This document shows positions 1 to 8,302 of a stretch of 64,000 bases of DNA, one piece after another. A model generated the notes under the pieces. The model was not told where the DNA came from, searched no databases, and worked only from the letters and a program-made list of their open reading frames with translations. A program made the position numbers and the translations under genes. The stretch covers positions 1,736,001 through 1,800,000 of the forward strand of contig CAVQIT010000008.1 in NCBI GenBank assembly GCA_963712655.1. Reading direction: 5' to 3'. Origin of the DNA: Pollutimonas sp963712655. GTDB taxonomy: Bacteria; Pseudomonadota; Gammaproteobacteria; Burkholderiales; Burkholderiaceae_B. Each line of letters opens with the position of its first letter. The first letter of the stretch is position 1.

Positions 1-352
1 TTGGCCGAACGCCAGGGTAATCATCAGGAAGCCTAGGCCGGTGGCGCGCAAGGCGATCAGGCCGAAAAGGGCGCTGACCAAGGTTGTGCCGGCCAGGGCC
101 GCGGCGGCCGCTTCGAAGTGGTTCCAGTTCAGGTTCAGCATCAGCCAGCCGCTGGCATACCCCGACAGGCCAAGATACCCCGCGTGCCCCAGGGATGTCA
201 GGCCGGCATAGCCGACCAGCAGGTTCAGGCTTAGCGCAAATAGCGCGGCGATAAGCACTTGGCTGGCAAGGTTGATGTAGTAGTCGCCGCCGACCAGCCA
301 TGGAAGCAGCAGCAACAGCGCAAGCAGCGCGACCAGCGATGCGTCGCTTCAT
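1..352 (-). CDS. livM: Branched-chain amino acid ABC transporter permease, LivM-like (partial, shifted near start)
   Basis: N-terminal part of a LivM-type membrane permease; the rest lies beyond the left edge. It would form the ABC transporter channel with LivH. The readable frame gives hydrophobic helices and the LivM-like stretch SLNLLVGYAGLTSLGHAGYL. The ATG at 350-352 overlaps the livH stop (ATGA), the usual coupling. However, the ATG is one base out of frame with the conserved protein: removing one A from ATGAAGCGAC restores a start MSDASLVALL. So there is a one-base insertion just after the start, probably a sequence error. The substrate could be another branched-chain-like or aromatic acid. 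Confidence 0.75.
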   Translation of the reverse strand, partial: MKRRIAGRAACAVAAASMAGRRRLLHQPCQPSAYRRAICAKPEPAGRLCRPDIPGARGVSWPVGVCQRLADAEPELEPLRSGRRGPGRHNLGQRPFRPDRLARHRPRLPDDYPGVRP

Positions 353-1209
353 GTCGCGATCCTTCCGAACAAGCCGCGGGGCCTTACTGCGAGAATGATG
401 ATCATTGGTAAAAACAGAATAATGTAGGAGAGGTCCGGGAACAGCACTTGGCCGAAGGTGTAGATGATGCCGATCACGAAACTGCCGATGAAGGCGCCCA
501 TCAGGCTGCCCAGGCCGCCCAGAATGACCACCACAAGCGCCAGCGGCAGCATGTCCGCATCCAGGCCCGGGTATACCGAAAGGATGGGGGCGGCCAGCAC
601 GCCGCCGATGCCGGCCAGCGCGGCGCCCAGGCAGAACACGATAGTGAAGAGCCGCGATGACGGGATGCCGATGCCGCGCGCCATTTGCATGTCGTCGACG
701 CTGGCGCGGATCATCATTCCAAGACGGGTCTTGTCAAGCAGCAGCCAAAGGCCGATGCCGATGATAATGCTGAAAACCAGCATGGACAGGCGGTACAGCG
801 GAAACACTTGGCCGAATAGTTGTACGGCGCCGGAAAGCAGTTGCGGTCCGGAAACCGGGCGCGGATCCCCGCCCCACATCCATAGACTGAAATCGGCGAT
901 GACAAAGGCTACGCCCAGCGTGGCCAGCACTTGCGACAAGGCATTGCCCGCAAGCCGGCGCAGCATGAAGCGTTCGATCAGGCCGCCCAGCAAGGCGACT
1001 ATTGCGCCGGCGGCCAGCACTGCTGCGGCGAACCCATAACCCCTGGTCAGGACATCCAGGCCGATGTAGGCGCCCAGCATGAAATACGCCCCGTGCGACA
1101 GGTTCGCGATGCGCATCAAGCCGAAAATCAGCGAAAAACCAGCGGCGAGAGTAAAAAGCACGCCGCCGAATGCCAGGCTGTTTAAGGTCTGGATAAGCCA
1201 GAAAGACAT
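349..1209 (-). CDS. livH: Branched-chain amino acid ABC transporter permease, LivH-like
   Basis: Integral membrane permease of a HAAT-family ABC importer, 286 aa and intact, the usual LivH length. Nearly the whole protein is hydrophobic with about eight membrane segments, and the N-terminus (GFSLIFGLMRIANLSHGAYF) is typical of LivH. It overlaps livM by 4 bp and lies downstream of the receptor gene at 1277-2524 on the same strand, so the three look like one operon transcribed leftwards. The LivF/LivG ATPases would be expected to the left of the window. The ligand is unknown; the neighbouring catabolic genes suggest an organic acid or aromatic compound as well as amino acids. Confidence 0.9.
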   Translation of the reverse strand: MSFWLIQTLNSLAFGGVLFTLAAGFSLIFGLMRIANLSHGAYFMLGAYIGLDVLTRGYGFAAAVLAAGAIVALLGGLIERFMLRRLAGNALSQVLATLGVAFVIADFSLWMWGGDPRPVSGPQLLSGAVQLFGQVFPLYRLSMLVFSIIIGIGLWLLLDKTRLGMMIRASVDDMQMARGIGIPSSRLFTIVFCLGAALAGIGGVLAAPILSVYPGLDADMLPLALVVVILGGLGSLMGAFIGSFVIGIIYTFGQVLFPDLSYIILFLPMIIILAVRPRGLFGRIAT

Positions 1210-1276
1210 GAGCTACCCTCCTTGCGGCAGTCATGGCGCGGTGTCACGATTGGCAATGTGAACACCGCGCCGGGTA

Positions 1277-2524
1277 TTATTTTTCGAGATTCTTGGCGGG
1301 AGGGTAATCGCGCGTATACACCGGCTTGGACAGGAAGTCTTTTTGATCGTAGGTCCAGAACTGGGTAACGGCCGGGTAGGTCTTGATCACGGAATTGACC
1401 AGCTTGCCGTCCTTGCGCTCGACTTTGCGGATATAGACATCCATGATCGGGTTGCCCAGGGAGTCGAGCTTGAAGTCGCCGCGCGGGTCGTTGGGCACTT
1501 GGACTTTACGCAAGGCGTCCATGAAGGCGTCCTTGTCTTCGACCTTGCCGCCGATGGTCTTGAGCGCTTGTTCCATCATCAAGGCCGCCCCATAGGCGCC
1601 CACATGATAGTAGCCAGGGTCTTCCTTGGCTTCGCGGTTCATTGCCTGGACAAATTTTTGGTTGTTGGGCTTGTCCAGCGCAGCGGTGTACCAGCCGCTG
1701 GATACGATGCCGAGCGCTTCGTCGCCCATCGATTTCAAGACGCCTTCGTCCACGGTGGTCATTGCGGCCAGCAGCGGAATCTTTCCCTTGAGGCCATATT
1801 CGTTGTATTGCTTGATGAATTTGATGCCGTTGCCGCCTGCGAAAACAGCATAGACCGCATCGACATCCGGCTTGATCTGGCCGATGTAGCTGCCATAGTC
1901 GGCCACGTTCAGCGGCGACCACAGTTTTTGCACCACCTTGCCGCCGTTTTCTTCGAATGTGCGCTGGAAGCCGGCGGTGATTTCATGGCCGAAGGCAAAG
2001 TCGTCCGCGATGATGGCAATGCGCTTGTACTTCAGTTCTTTCGCGGCGTATTCGCCCATTGGGTGGCTGGGCTGCGCCGATGTGCCGACGGCGCGCACAA
2101 ACCAAGGGTTGGGTTTGCGCTGGGTCAGGTCTTCGGCCGCCGCGGAGGGCGAAATTACCGGCACACGCGCCTTGCGCATGTAGCCGTCGATGGCGAGCGC
2201 CTCGAATGCCGCCAGCGGCCCGATGATGACATCGACTTTGTCTTTTTCGACCAGTTCCTGCGCCTTGGTCTTGGTGATGGCGGGCTGCCCGCCGGTATCG
2301 GCGACGATCAGTTCGATCTTGCGGCCGGCGACCATGTTGTTGCGTTCTTTCAGGAAGAGCTGGATTCCGGCCTCCATTTGCTTGCCGCCGGCGGCAAGCG
2401 CGCCGGACCTGACGGTGAGAAAACCCAGTTTTATAGGGTCGCCGTCGGCGGCATGGGCGGTAAGGGCGGAGGAAGCGGAAAGGACGAGCGCGGACGTGCC
2501 CACGCACAGCAATTTTTTGATCAT
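1277..2524 (-). CDS. ABC transporter periplasmic substrate-binding protein (LivK-like)
   Basis: Periplasmic receptor of the HAAT transporter (PF13458-type Peripla_BP_6 fold), 415 aa. The start at 2524 was chosen because it follows a good ribosome site (GGAG at about 8 nt) and begins with a classic signal peptide (residues 1-25, MIKKLL...ALTAHA, cleavage after AHA). An in-frame extension upstream to 2599 lacks such features. The body starts DGDPIKLGFLTVRSGALAAGG and includes VDVIIGPLAAFEALA and the HVGAYGAALMMEQAL segment common in LivK-like proteins. First gene of the leftward livK-livH-livM operon; it is divergent from the GntR regulator at 2753, which probably controls it. Ligand not predictable. 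Confidence 0.88.
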   Translation of the reverse strand: MIKKLLCVGTSALVLSASSALTAHAADGDPIKLGFLTVRSGALAAGGKQMEAGIQLFLKERNNMVAGRKIELIVADTGGQPAITKTKAQELVEKDKVDVIIGPLAAFEALAIDGYMRKARVPVISPSAAAEDLTQRKPNPWFVRAVGTSAQPSHPMGEYAAKELKYKRIAIIADDFAFGHEITAGFQRTFEENGGKVVQKLWSPLNVADYGSYIGQIKPDVDAVYAVFAGGNGIKFIKQYNEYGLKGKIPLLAAMTTVDEGVLKSMGDEALGIVSSGWYTAALDKPNNQKFVQAMNREAKEDPGYYHVGAYGAALMMEQALKTIGGKVEDKDAFMDALRKVQVPNDPRGDFKLDSLGNPIMDVYIRKVERKDGKLVNSVIKTYPAVTQFWTYDQKDFLSKPVYTRDYPPAKNLEK

Positions 2525-2579
2525 TGGTTTTGTCTCCGTGACAAATTCAGGGTTATTTTTTTCGTTCTGATATATTACA

Positions 2580-2596
2580 CCAATAAATATTATTGG
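2580..2596. promoter_or_regulatory. Palindrome in the livK-gntR divergent promoter region
   Basis: CCAATAAATATTATTGG is a perfect inverted repeat (arms CCAATA/TATTGG) in the AT-rich 228-bp gap between the divergent receptor and GntR genes. A related half site, TATTGG, occurs again at about 2712-2717. This fits an operator for the adjacent FCD-type GntR regulator, but that is inference. Confidence 0.4.
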
Positions 2597-2752
2597 CAAA
2601 AATTCAATTTCCTGAAACTGGATTCGTTTGATTCGATTGGGTTTTAACCTATGAAATTCTTTATGTTGTGCAGTTTTTAACCGCTAATTTGCTCGTATGT
2701 GATGTATTATATTGGTTATAAAAATTAATTTCTAATGTATTACGATTGAACC

Positions 2753-3439
2753 ATGAGCCTAGCCAAAATTTCTCTTCCAGCGTCCGGCAGCGGCCTCTTG
2801 CGAGAGGTGGTCTACGAACAGTTGCGTGCCGACATCCTTACGTTAAGGCTGCCTCCGGGAACGGAAATGCGCGAGGCCGAACTCGCCGCCCGCTTCGATG
2901 TCAGCAAGTCTCCGGTGCGCGATGCCTTGATGCGCCTGGAAAGCGAAAGCCTGGTGATTACCTTGCCGCGGCAGGGCTACCGGGTGGCGCCCGTATCGTT
3001 GTCGGATGTCGAGGACATGTTCCATTTGCGCGCCGCGCTCGAGCGCGCCTGCATGGAGCGCATAATCCGCCGGGCGACCGACGAGCAATTGAACTTGCTC
3101 GAGCCTTTCCGCACATTCGATGCCGAGGCATGGGGCGGCGGTTTTATCGAATACAACCGCGCCTTTCACCGGAAACTGGCTGACATCGCGTCGAATCCGC
3201 GCATGTATGACCAATTGGGAAACCTTATCGACCAGATGGAAAGGGTGGTGCTGATGAGTGTGAACAAGGTCAGGCAAGGCAGCGGCAATACCAGTGTGCT
3301 GGTCGATCAGCACTGCCAGATTATCGATGCGCTGCAAGAGCGTCAGGTCAAACGCGCGGAACGTTTGGCAGAGCAGCATATCGCCGCCGCCGGCAAACGC
3401 GTCAGCGAAGCAATTTCTAGAAGCATTATTTCGGCGTAG
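2753..3439 (+). CDS. GntR-family transcriptional regulator, FadR/FCD subfamily
   Basis: DNA-binding regulator, 228 aa. An N-terminal winged helix spans about residues 20-80 (LRADILTLRLPPGTEMREAE, then RFDVSKSPVRDALMRLE). The C-terminal FCD ligand domain (about 85-220) shows the expected metal/acid-binding residues: an Asn/His in YNRAFHRKL, His in VDQHCQII and His in AEQHIAAA. It is divergent from the livKHM operon and lies 70 bp upstream of the aldehyde dehydrogenase gene, so it most likely senses the substrate or an intermediate and controls both directions. FCD regulators usually bind carboxylic acids; the actual effector is unknown. Confidence 0.88.
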   Translation: MSLAKISLPASGSGLLREVVYEQLRADILTLRLPPGTEMREAELAARFDVSKSPVRDALMRLESESLVITLPRQGYRVAPVSLSDVEDMFHLRAALERACMERIIRRATDEQLNLLEPFRTFDAEAWGGGFIEYNRAFHRKLADIASNPRMYDQLGNLIDQMERVVLMSVNKVRQGSGNTSVLVDQHCQIIDALQERQVKRAERLAEQHIAAAGKRVSEAISRSIISA

Positions 3440-3509
3440 CGGCCCGGCCGGGGTGGCCCTGCGTGGTTCACCGTATCGGGCGCTATCAACAACATTATCA
3501 GGAGACAAC

Positions 3510-5051
3510 ATGTCAAGCAATGCGAACATAATCAAGGAGGGCGGCATCCAGGTTCGCCTGCACGGGCTGTTCATCGACGGCAAGGAAGTGCCGGCCACGC
3601 GTCCCGACGTTCTCGATGTGCTCAATCCGGCGACTGGCCAATTGCTGGCCCAGATAGGCCATGCAAGCGATGCGGATGTCGATCGCGCGGTCCGCAGCGC
3701 CGGCGCGGCGTTTGAAAGCGCTGAATGGGCGGGCATGTCCAACCGCAGCCGCGCCAAGCTGGTCAACAAGCTGGCCGATGTGTTCGAGGCTAACCTGGAA
3801 GAAATCTACCACCTGGAGACGCTCAATAACGGCCGCTCGCTGAACGAGACCCGTGCCCAGGTATCCCGCCTGCCGGACTTCCTGCGTTACAACGCGGGCT
3901 TGGCCATTGCGCGGCGCGATTCGGTAATACCGGTGGACGGCAATTACTTGAACTACACCCTGCGCAGCCCCATCGGCGTGGTCGGCAACTCGACGCCGTT
4001 CAATCATCCGTTGATGATCATGATAAAAAGCCTGGCGCCAACGCTGGCTTCCGGCTGCACAACGGTGGTCAAGCCGTCCGAATACACGCCGCTGACCACG
4101 CTGCGCCTGGCCGCGCTGTTTGTCGAAGCCGGCCTGCCGCCGGGCGTGTTCAATGTCATCACCGGCCTAGGTCCAACAACTGGCAAAGCCCTGGCCGAGC
4201 ATCGCGGCCTGGCCAAGTGGGTGCTGACCGGCGGCACCGAGGCCGGACGCATCACCGGCGCTTCGGCCGGCAGCAATTTTGCCCATCAAACGCTGGAACT
4301 TGGCGGCAAGACGCCGGTGCTGGTGTTCGACGATTTCGATGTGGACCAGGCTGTCAACTACGCGGCCTTCGGCGGTTTCATCGGCGCCGGCCAAACATGC
4401 ATTTGCGGCAGCCGTCAAATTGTGCAGGAAAAGGTTTATGACGAATTTGTCGAGAAACTGGCTGCCAAGGCGAAGTCTATCCGCATAGGCAACCCGATCG
4501 ATCCTTCCATTCAACTGGGGCCGGTCGTGTCCGCCCGTCAGCAGCAGCGGGTGCTGAACTATATTCGCATTGGTCTGGAAGAGGACCATGCGCGCCTGGT
4601 GGCAGGCGGCAAGGCGCCGGCTGATCCGGCGCTAAGCAATGGCTTCTTCGTCGAGCCCACGGTATTCGCCGACGTCACCCCCGGCATGCGGATTTTCCAG
4701 GAAGAGGTATTTGGCCCGTTTGTCTCTGTGACCAAGTTTTCGACCGAGCAAGAAGGCATTGCCATGGCCAACGATTCGCCGTTCGGCCTCGCCGGCGCTA
4801 TCCGCACCAATGACGTCACGCGCGCGCACCGGGTCGCGGCAAAGTTGAAATGCGGCATTGTCTGGATCAACGACCACCATCGCCTGGACCCGGCATCCCC
4901 CTGGGGCGGCATCAAGGATTCCGGCATTGGGCGGGAGTGCGGCACCGAATCCTTCGACCAGCATTTCGAAACCAAGAGCGTTATGGTTCGCCTGGACGAT
5001 GCGCCGTTCGATTGGTACAAAGATACCGCCAGCCAGCCGCGGCTTAATTGA
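3510..5051 (+). CDS. NAD(P)-dependent aldehyde dehydrogenase
   Basis: Oxidises an aldehyde to the acid with NAD(P)+. 513 aa, usual length for the ALDH superfamily. Visible signatures are Asn164 in STPFNHP, general-base Glu263 in LELGGK, the nucleophile Cys297 in GAGQTCICG, and the cofactor-site stretch LTGGTEAGRITG. Start at 3510 has a strong ribosome site (CAGGAGA) 5 nt upstream; the open frame extends further back into gntR, but that start has no such site. It lies between a GntR regulator and a hydrolase gene in a catabolic cluster, so it may oxidise an intermediate of a cyclic or aromatic substrate. Specific substrate unknown. Confidence 0.9.
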   Translation: MSSNANIIKEGGIQVRLHGLFIDGKEVPATRPDVLDVLNPATGQLLAQIGHASDADVDRAVRSAGAAFESAEWAGMSNRSRAKLVNKLADVFEANLEEIYHLETLNNGRSLNETRAQVSRLPDFLRYNAGLAIARRDSVIPVDGNYLNYTLRSPIGVVGNSTPFNHPLMIMIKSLAPTLASGCTTVVKPSEYTPLTTLRLAALFVEAGLPPGVFNVITGLGPTTGKALAEHRGLAKWVLTGGTEAGRITGASAGSNFAHQTLELGGKTPVLVFDDFDVDQAVNYAAFGGFIGAGQTCICGSRQIVQEKVYDEFVEKLAAKAKSIRIGNPIDPSIQLGPVVSARQQQRVLNYIRIGLEEDHARLVAGGKAPADPALSNGFFVEPTVFADVTPGMRIFQEEVFGPFVSVTKFSTEQEGIAMANDSPFGLAGAIRTNDVTRAHRVAAKLKCGIVWINDHHRLDPASPWGGIKDSGIGRECGTESFDQHFETKSVMVRLDDAPFDWYKDTASQPRLN

Positions 5052-5187
5052 TTGCGGTCCAGAAAAGGTAACGCCATTCCGGGGCCGGAATGTCGGTTCC
5101 CGGAATCCGGAATAAGCCCGGTGTGGTTCCCCTGCGCGCGGCACACCGCGGTTGCGCTTAATAATACAAAGGCAAGAAGACAGAAAA

Positions 5188-6012
5188 ATGAAGAAACAGA
5201 TGAGTGCGGAAGAGGTGGTATTCCGGGAAGTCGACACCGCGGCCGGCGAGTATCGCGTCAATGCGCGCGTTGCCGGAGAAGGCCCGCCGATTGTGTTGTT
5301 TCATTCTCTTCTTGCCGACAACACCAGTTTCGATGCCATCGCCGGCCCGTTATCGGTCGGGCATCAGGTCGTGTTGTTGAATTTGCCGGGATTCGGCGCA
5401 TCCGATCCGGCGCAAGGCAGTCTGGAAAACGTTGCCGACCGCGTCGCGGCTGCGGTGAAAGCCATGGGTTTTACTCAAGCGCCGGTCTTCATCGGCAATG
5501 GCTACGGCGGGTTTGTCGCGCTGCTTACCGCAATTCGCCATCAAGGCATTGCGGCGCGTCTGGTTCTTGCCGATTGCGGTGCGGCGTTTTCCGAATCGGG
5601 CCGGGCAGCGTTCAGGGGCATGTCGGCAGTGGCCGCACAAAAAAGCCTTGCCGCAGTTGCGGACGTTGCCATGCTGCGTCTGTTCTCGCCGCAATTCCAA
5701 AGCGAGCATCCCGATATCATCGAAGAACGCCGCAAGCGGTTTCTGGCTGTCGATCCGCAAACCTTCCATAATGCTTGCTCCGCTTTGGCCACTTTGGATA
5801 TGCGCGAGCAGCTGTCGTCGCTTACTGTGCCGGTATTGGTGCTGGTGGGCGAACACGACGAAGCGACTCCCCCCGTCATGTCGCAAGAGCTCGCGGCGCT
5901 TCTTCCGAATGCCAGATTGAAGGTGATTCCGGGTTGTGCGCACGTTCCGCAATTGCAGGATCCCACGTTATTTTTGGAAGAGTCTCTGGATTTCATCAAC
6001 GGGAAAGTCTGA
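5188..6012 (+). CDS. Alpha/beta-hydrolase-fold protein with Gly at the nucleophile position
   Basis: 274 aa protein of the alpha/beta-hydrolase fold, resembling enol-lactone hydrolases and haloperoxidase-like esterases. Visible are the oxyanion strand (PPIVLFHSLLAD), Asp224 in VGEHDEATP and catalytic-type His252 in GCAHVPQLQ. At the nucleophile elbow, where G-x-S-x-G is expected, the sequence is G-N-G-Y-G-G: residue 105 is glycine, so the usual serine is missing. It may be a non-hydrolytic member (lyase, isomerase or binding protein), or a G/S substitution. The start at 5188 (MKKQMSAEE) follows a purine-rich site; an upstream in-frame start at 5152 is less likely. Co-directional with the aldehyde dehydrogenase. 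Confidence 0.8.
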   Translation: MKKQMSAEEVVFREVDTAAGEYRVNARVAGEGPPIVLFHSLLADNTSFDAIAGPLSVGHQVVLLNLPGFGASDPAQGSLENVADRVAAAVKAMGFTQAPVFIGNGYGGFVALLTAIRHQGIAARLVLADCGAAFSESGRAAFRGMSAVAAQKSLAAVADVAMLRLFSPQFQSEHPDIIEERRKRFLAVDPQTFHNACSALATLDMREQLSSLTVPVLVLVGEHDEATPPVMSQELAALLPNARLKVIPGCAHVPQLQDPTLFLEESLDFINGKV

Positions 6013-6021
6013 TTCGGCATC

Positions 6022-6045
6022 GGCGCCAAGGGCAAGCTTGGCGCC
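6022..6045. terminator. Hairpin between convergent genes (probable bidirectional terminator)
   Basis: Arms GGCGCCAAG and CTTGGCGCC form a perfect 9-bp stem with a 6-nt loop, placed exactly between the hydrolase end (6012) and the convergent enolase-superfamily gene end (6057). There is only a weak T-rich tail, so termination efficiency is uncertain. Confidence 0.55.
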
Positions 6046-6056
6046 ATGGTTTCATG

Positions 6057-7175
6057 TCATTGGTCGACTGTGTATGCCCGCAACTTCTCCTCATCCATCA
6101 TCACACCAAATCCAGCGCCATCCGGCACAACCAAACTCCCCGCCGACAAATCCAGCTTTCCAGCAATAATGTCGTCGCGCATTTTAAGAGGGCCTACGCT
6201 TTCCAGGCCTTCGAGCACGTCTAGGCTGGTGGACGCCAGCATGATTTCCGCCATGGTGTTGATTCCTAAACCAAAACCGTGCCCGATCACAACCTTCAGG
6301 CCGGCGGCCGCCGCGGTTTCTATCATCCGGCGGCATTTCAGCAGTCCTCCTTGCTTCATCACCTTGAATTTCACGATGTCGGCGCAGTCGGCCCGGATAG
6401 CGGCGATCAGGCTTGCATGGTCGGTTATGGCTTCGTCGGCCATGATGGGTATGCCTATCGATTGCCGCACTTTGGCCAGGCCCGCCAGATCGTCGGCGGC
6501 GACGGGCTGCTCCAGCAATTGCAGCGCATACGGCTCCAGCAGCCGCCCCAGGGCTATGCTGTCCTGCACACTGTAGTTGGCATTGGCGTCGCCGCGCAGT
6601 TGCATGCCGTTGCCTACGGCTTCGCGTACCGCGCGGATTCGGTCCCGGTCGGCCAGGATGCCGCCGCCCAGCTTGATCTTGGCGGATTTGAACCCTTGTG
6701 CCAGCCACTGGCTGGCCTCGCTGGCGGCCTGGTCGGGCGGCGTGAGTCCTATCCAGGCATTGAAGCGCACCGTATGCACTACGGCTCCGCCCATGAATTG
6801 ATGCACGGGTATATCCAGCGAGCGGGCCAGGAGGTCTACGCAGGCCATCTCCAGCGCTGCTTTCGCTTCCAGGAAGCCGGGCAGGGCGTCATCCATCAGT
6901 TTCAGTATCTGGTGGATATTCCCGGCATCTTGGCCCTGTACCGCGGGGACCAGGATGGTGCGCAGCGCGGTCAGCGATTGTGCTATGGTTTCCGATGAAT
7001 AGCCCGGCAGCGGGTCGACATTGCCCATGCCGACGCCGCCGCCCGACGCCACGCGGACAACGATGCTGTGCTGCAAGGTGCTGTTTGCATAGGCATTGCG
7101 AAAGCCATCGCCAATCAGCGGAACGGCGACATGCAGGATGTTTATTTCTGTAAGGGGCAGGTAGTGGCTATTCAT
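6057..7175 (-). CDS. Mandelate racemase/muconate lactonizing enzyme family protein
   Basis: Enolase-superfamily enzyme of 372 aa, normal length. It would abstract a proton alpha to a carboxylate using Mg2+ (cycloisomerase, racemase, epimerase or dehydratase). The MLE-subgroup pattern is present: K166-x-K168 (AKIKLG), metal ligands Asp196 (GDANAN), Glu222 (LEQPV) and Asp247 (MADEAI), and Lys271 on the far side of the barrel (KVMKQGG). Two lysines on opposite faces favour a racemase/epimerase or cycloisomerase over a mandelate-racemase His/Asp dyad. It is in a leftward group with the Bug receptor and SDR genes, implying uptake and conversion of the same acid. Substrate not determinable by eye. 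Confidence 0.87.
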   Translation of the reverse strand: MNSHYLPLTEINILHVAVPLIGDGFRNAYANSTLQHSIVVRVASGGGVGMGNVDPLPGYSSETIAQSLTALRTILVPAVQGQDAGNIHQILKLMDDALPGFLEAKAALEMACVDLLARSLDIPVHQFMGGAVVHTVRFNAWIGLTPPDQAASEASQWLAQGFKSAKIKLGGGILADRDRIRAVREAVGNGMQLRGDANANYSVQDSIALGRLLEPYALQLLEQPVAADDLAGLAKVRQSIGIPIMADEAITDHASLIAAIRADCADIVKFKVMKQGGLLKCRRMIETAAAAGLKVVIGHGFGLGINTMAEIMLASTSLDVLEGLESVGPLKMRDDIIAGKLDLSAGSLVVPDGAGFGVMMDEEKLRAYTVDQ

Positions 7176-7206
7176 GATGTTGCGATCCTGGCCGGTCGAA
7201 ACCGGA

Positions 7207-8202
7207 TCAGTTCACCTTGGCTCCTGATTCTTTGACGATTTGCGCATACTTTGTCATTTCGGCATGCCAGAACGTGTCGAAGTCTTTCCGGCTGCTGCCT
7301 ACAGGGTCGGCGCCGGCGTCGCTGATGCGTTTCTGGATATCCGGGGTTTTCAATATGGCGACCATGTCCTGGTTGACCTTGTCCAGTATTTCGGTCGGCG
7401 TGCCCTTGGGTGCGAAAACGCCATACCAGTTCAGTATCTCGAAATCGCTGATGCCCAGTGCTTCATTGATGGTCGGCACATCGGGCAGGGACGGTATGCG
7501 CTTGCTGGAGGTCACGGCAATAGGAATCAGTTTCTTATCCTGGAAATAGGGAACCACCAGCGGCGCCGACGAAAACGACGTTTGCACATGTCCCGCAAGC
7601 GCGTCGGCTACGGCGGGCGAGCCGCCGCGGTAAGGGATGTGCGACAGGCTGACTTTCAGCTTGGTTTCCAGTAGAGCGCCCGCCAAGTGCTGGACGCCGC
7701 CGCTGCCCGCCGACGCATAGGTGATGGAGCCCGGGCTTTTAAGCGCGGCCTCTTTTACCTGCTGGACGGTTTTGAACCCGGTTTTCGGATTGGCTACCCA
7801 TATCAGCGGCGTGGTTGCCGTCAGGGTGATAGGCAGAAGATCGGTCGCGGGGTTGTAGGCCATGGTTTTATACAGGTTTTGATTGATGGCTACCTCGGCG
7901 GTCGACGAAAGCAGCAGCGTATAGCCGTCGGGCTGCGCTTTCGTCACCATGTCCGCGCCTATCATGCCGCTTGCGCCCGCATGGTTCTCGACGATGACTG
8001 TCTGCCCCCATTTTGCCGTGAGTTTATCGGCCACCAGGCGGCCGATAAGGTCTGTTACCCCGCCGGCGGGGAATGGAATAATAAGTTTGACCGCTTTGGT
8101 CGGATAGGCTTGCGCCATGGCCATATGCGGCGCCAGCCAGAGCGCGGCGGCAAGCGACGCCGCCATGGTCACGCTGTTGGCCGAGTTAAATTTGATCTTC
8201 AT
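7207..8202 (-). CDS. Bug/TctC-family tripartite tricarboxylate transporter substrate-binding protein
   Basis: Secreted periplasmic receptor, 331 aa. Signal peptide about residues 1-30 (ending APHMAMAQA), followed by the hallmark YPTKAVKLIIPFPAGGVTDLIGR, in which the PFPAGG loop binds a ligand carboxylate. This family is strongly expanded in Bordetella, Cupriavidus and relatives, one of the reasons for placing the window in the Burkholderiales. No TctA/TctB membrane genes lie next to it, as is common for orphan Bug proteins. Position between the enolase-superfamily and SDR genes suggests it binds the acid that these enzymes process. Confidence 0.92.
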   Translation of the reverse strand: MKIKFNSANSVTMAASLAAALWLAPHMAMAQAYPTKAVKLIIPFPAGGVTDLIGRLVADKLTAKWGQTVIVENHAGASGMIGADMVTKAQPDGYTLLLSSTAEVAINQNLYKTMAYNPATDLLPITLTATTPLIWVANPKTGFKTVQQVKEAALKSPGSITYASAGSGGVQHLAGALLETKLKVSLSHIPYRGGSPAVADALAGHVQTSFSSAPLVVPYFQDKKLIPIAVTSSKRIPSLPDVPTINEALGISDFEILNWYGVFAPKGTPTEILDKVNQDMVAILKTPDIQKRISDAGADPVGSSRKDFDTFWHAEMTKYAQIVKESGAKVN

Positions 8203-8302
8203 GTCTGCCTCTCTATCTAGTTATCGTGTCCGGATGGACTGTTTTCTGTATGGCGGGCGGTATTGCTGTCGGGTCCTGTGCCGAATCCGCCCGCGCCTGC
8301 CT

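Noticed and set aside
1343..2647. 434-aa open frame on the plus strand
   Set aside because: Antisense to the receptor gene; composition (His/Asp-rich, no domain) is typical of a shadow frame in GC-rich DNA.
2843..3769. 308-aa open frame on the minus strand
   Set aside because: Overlaps the clear GntR and aldehyde dehydrogenase genes on the opposite strand; no domain.
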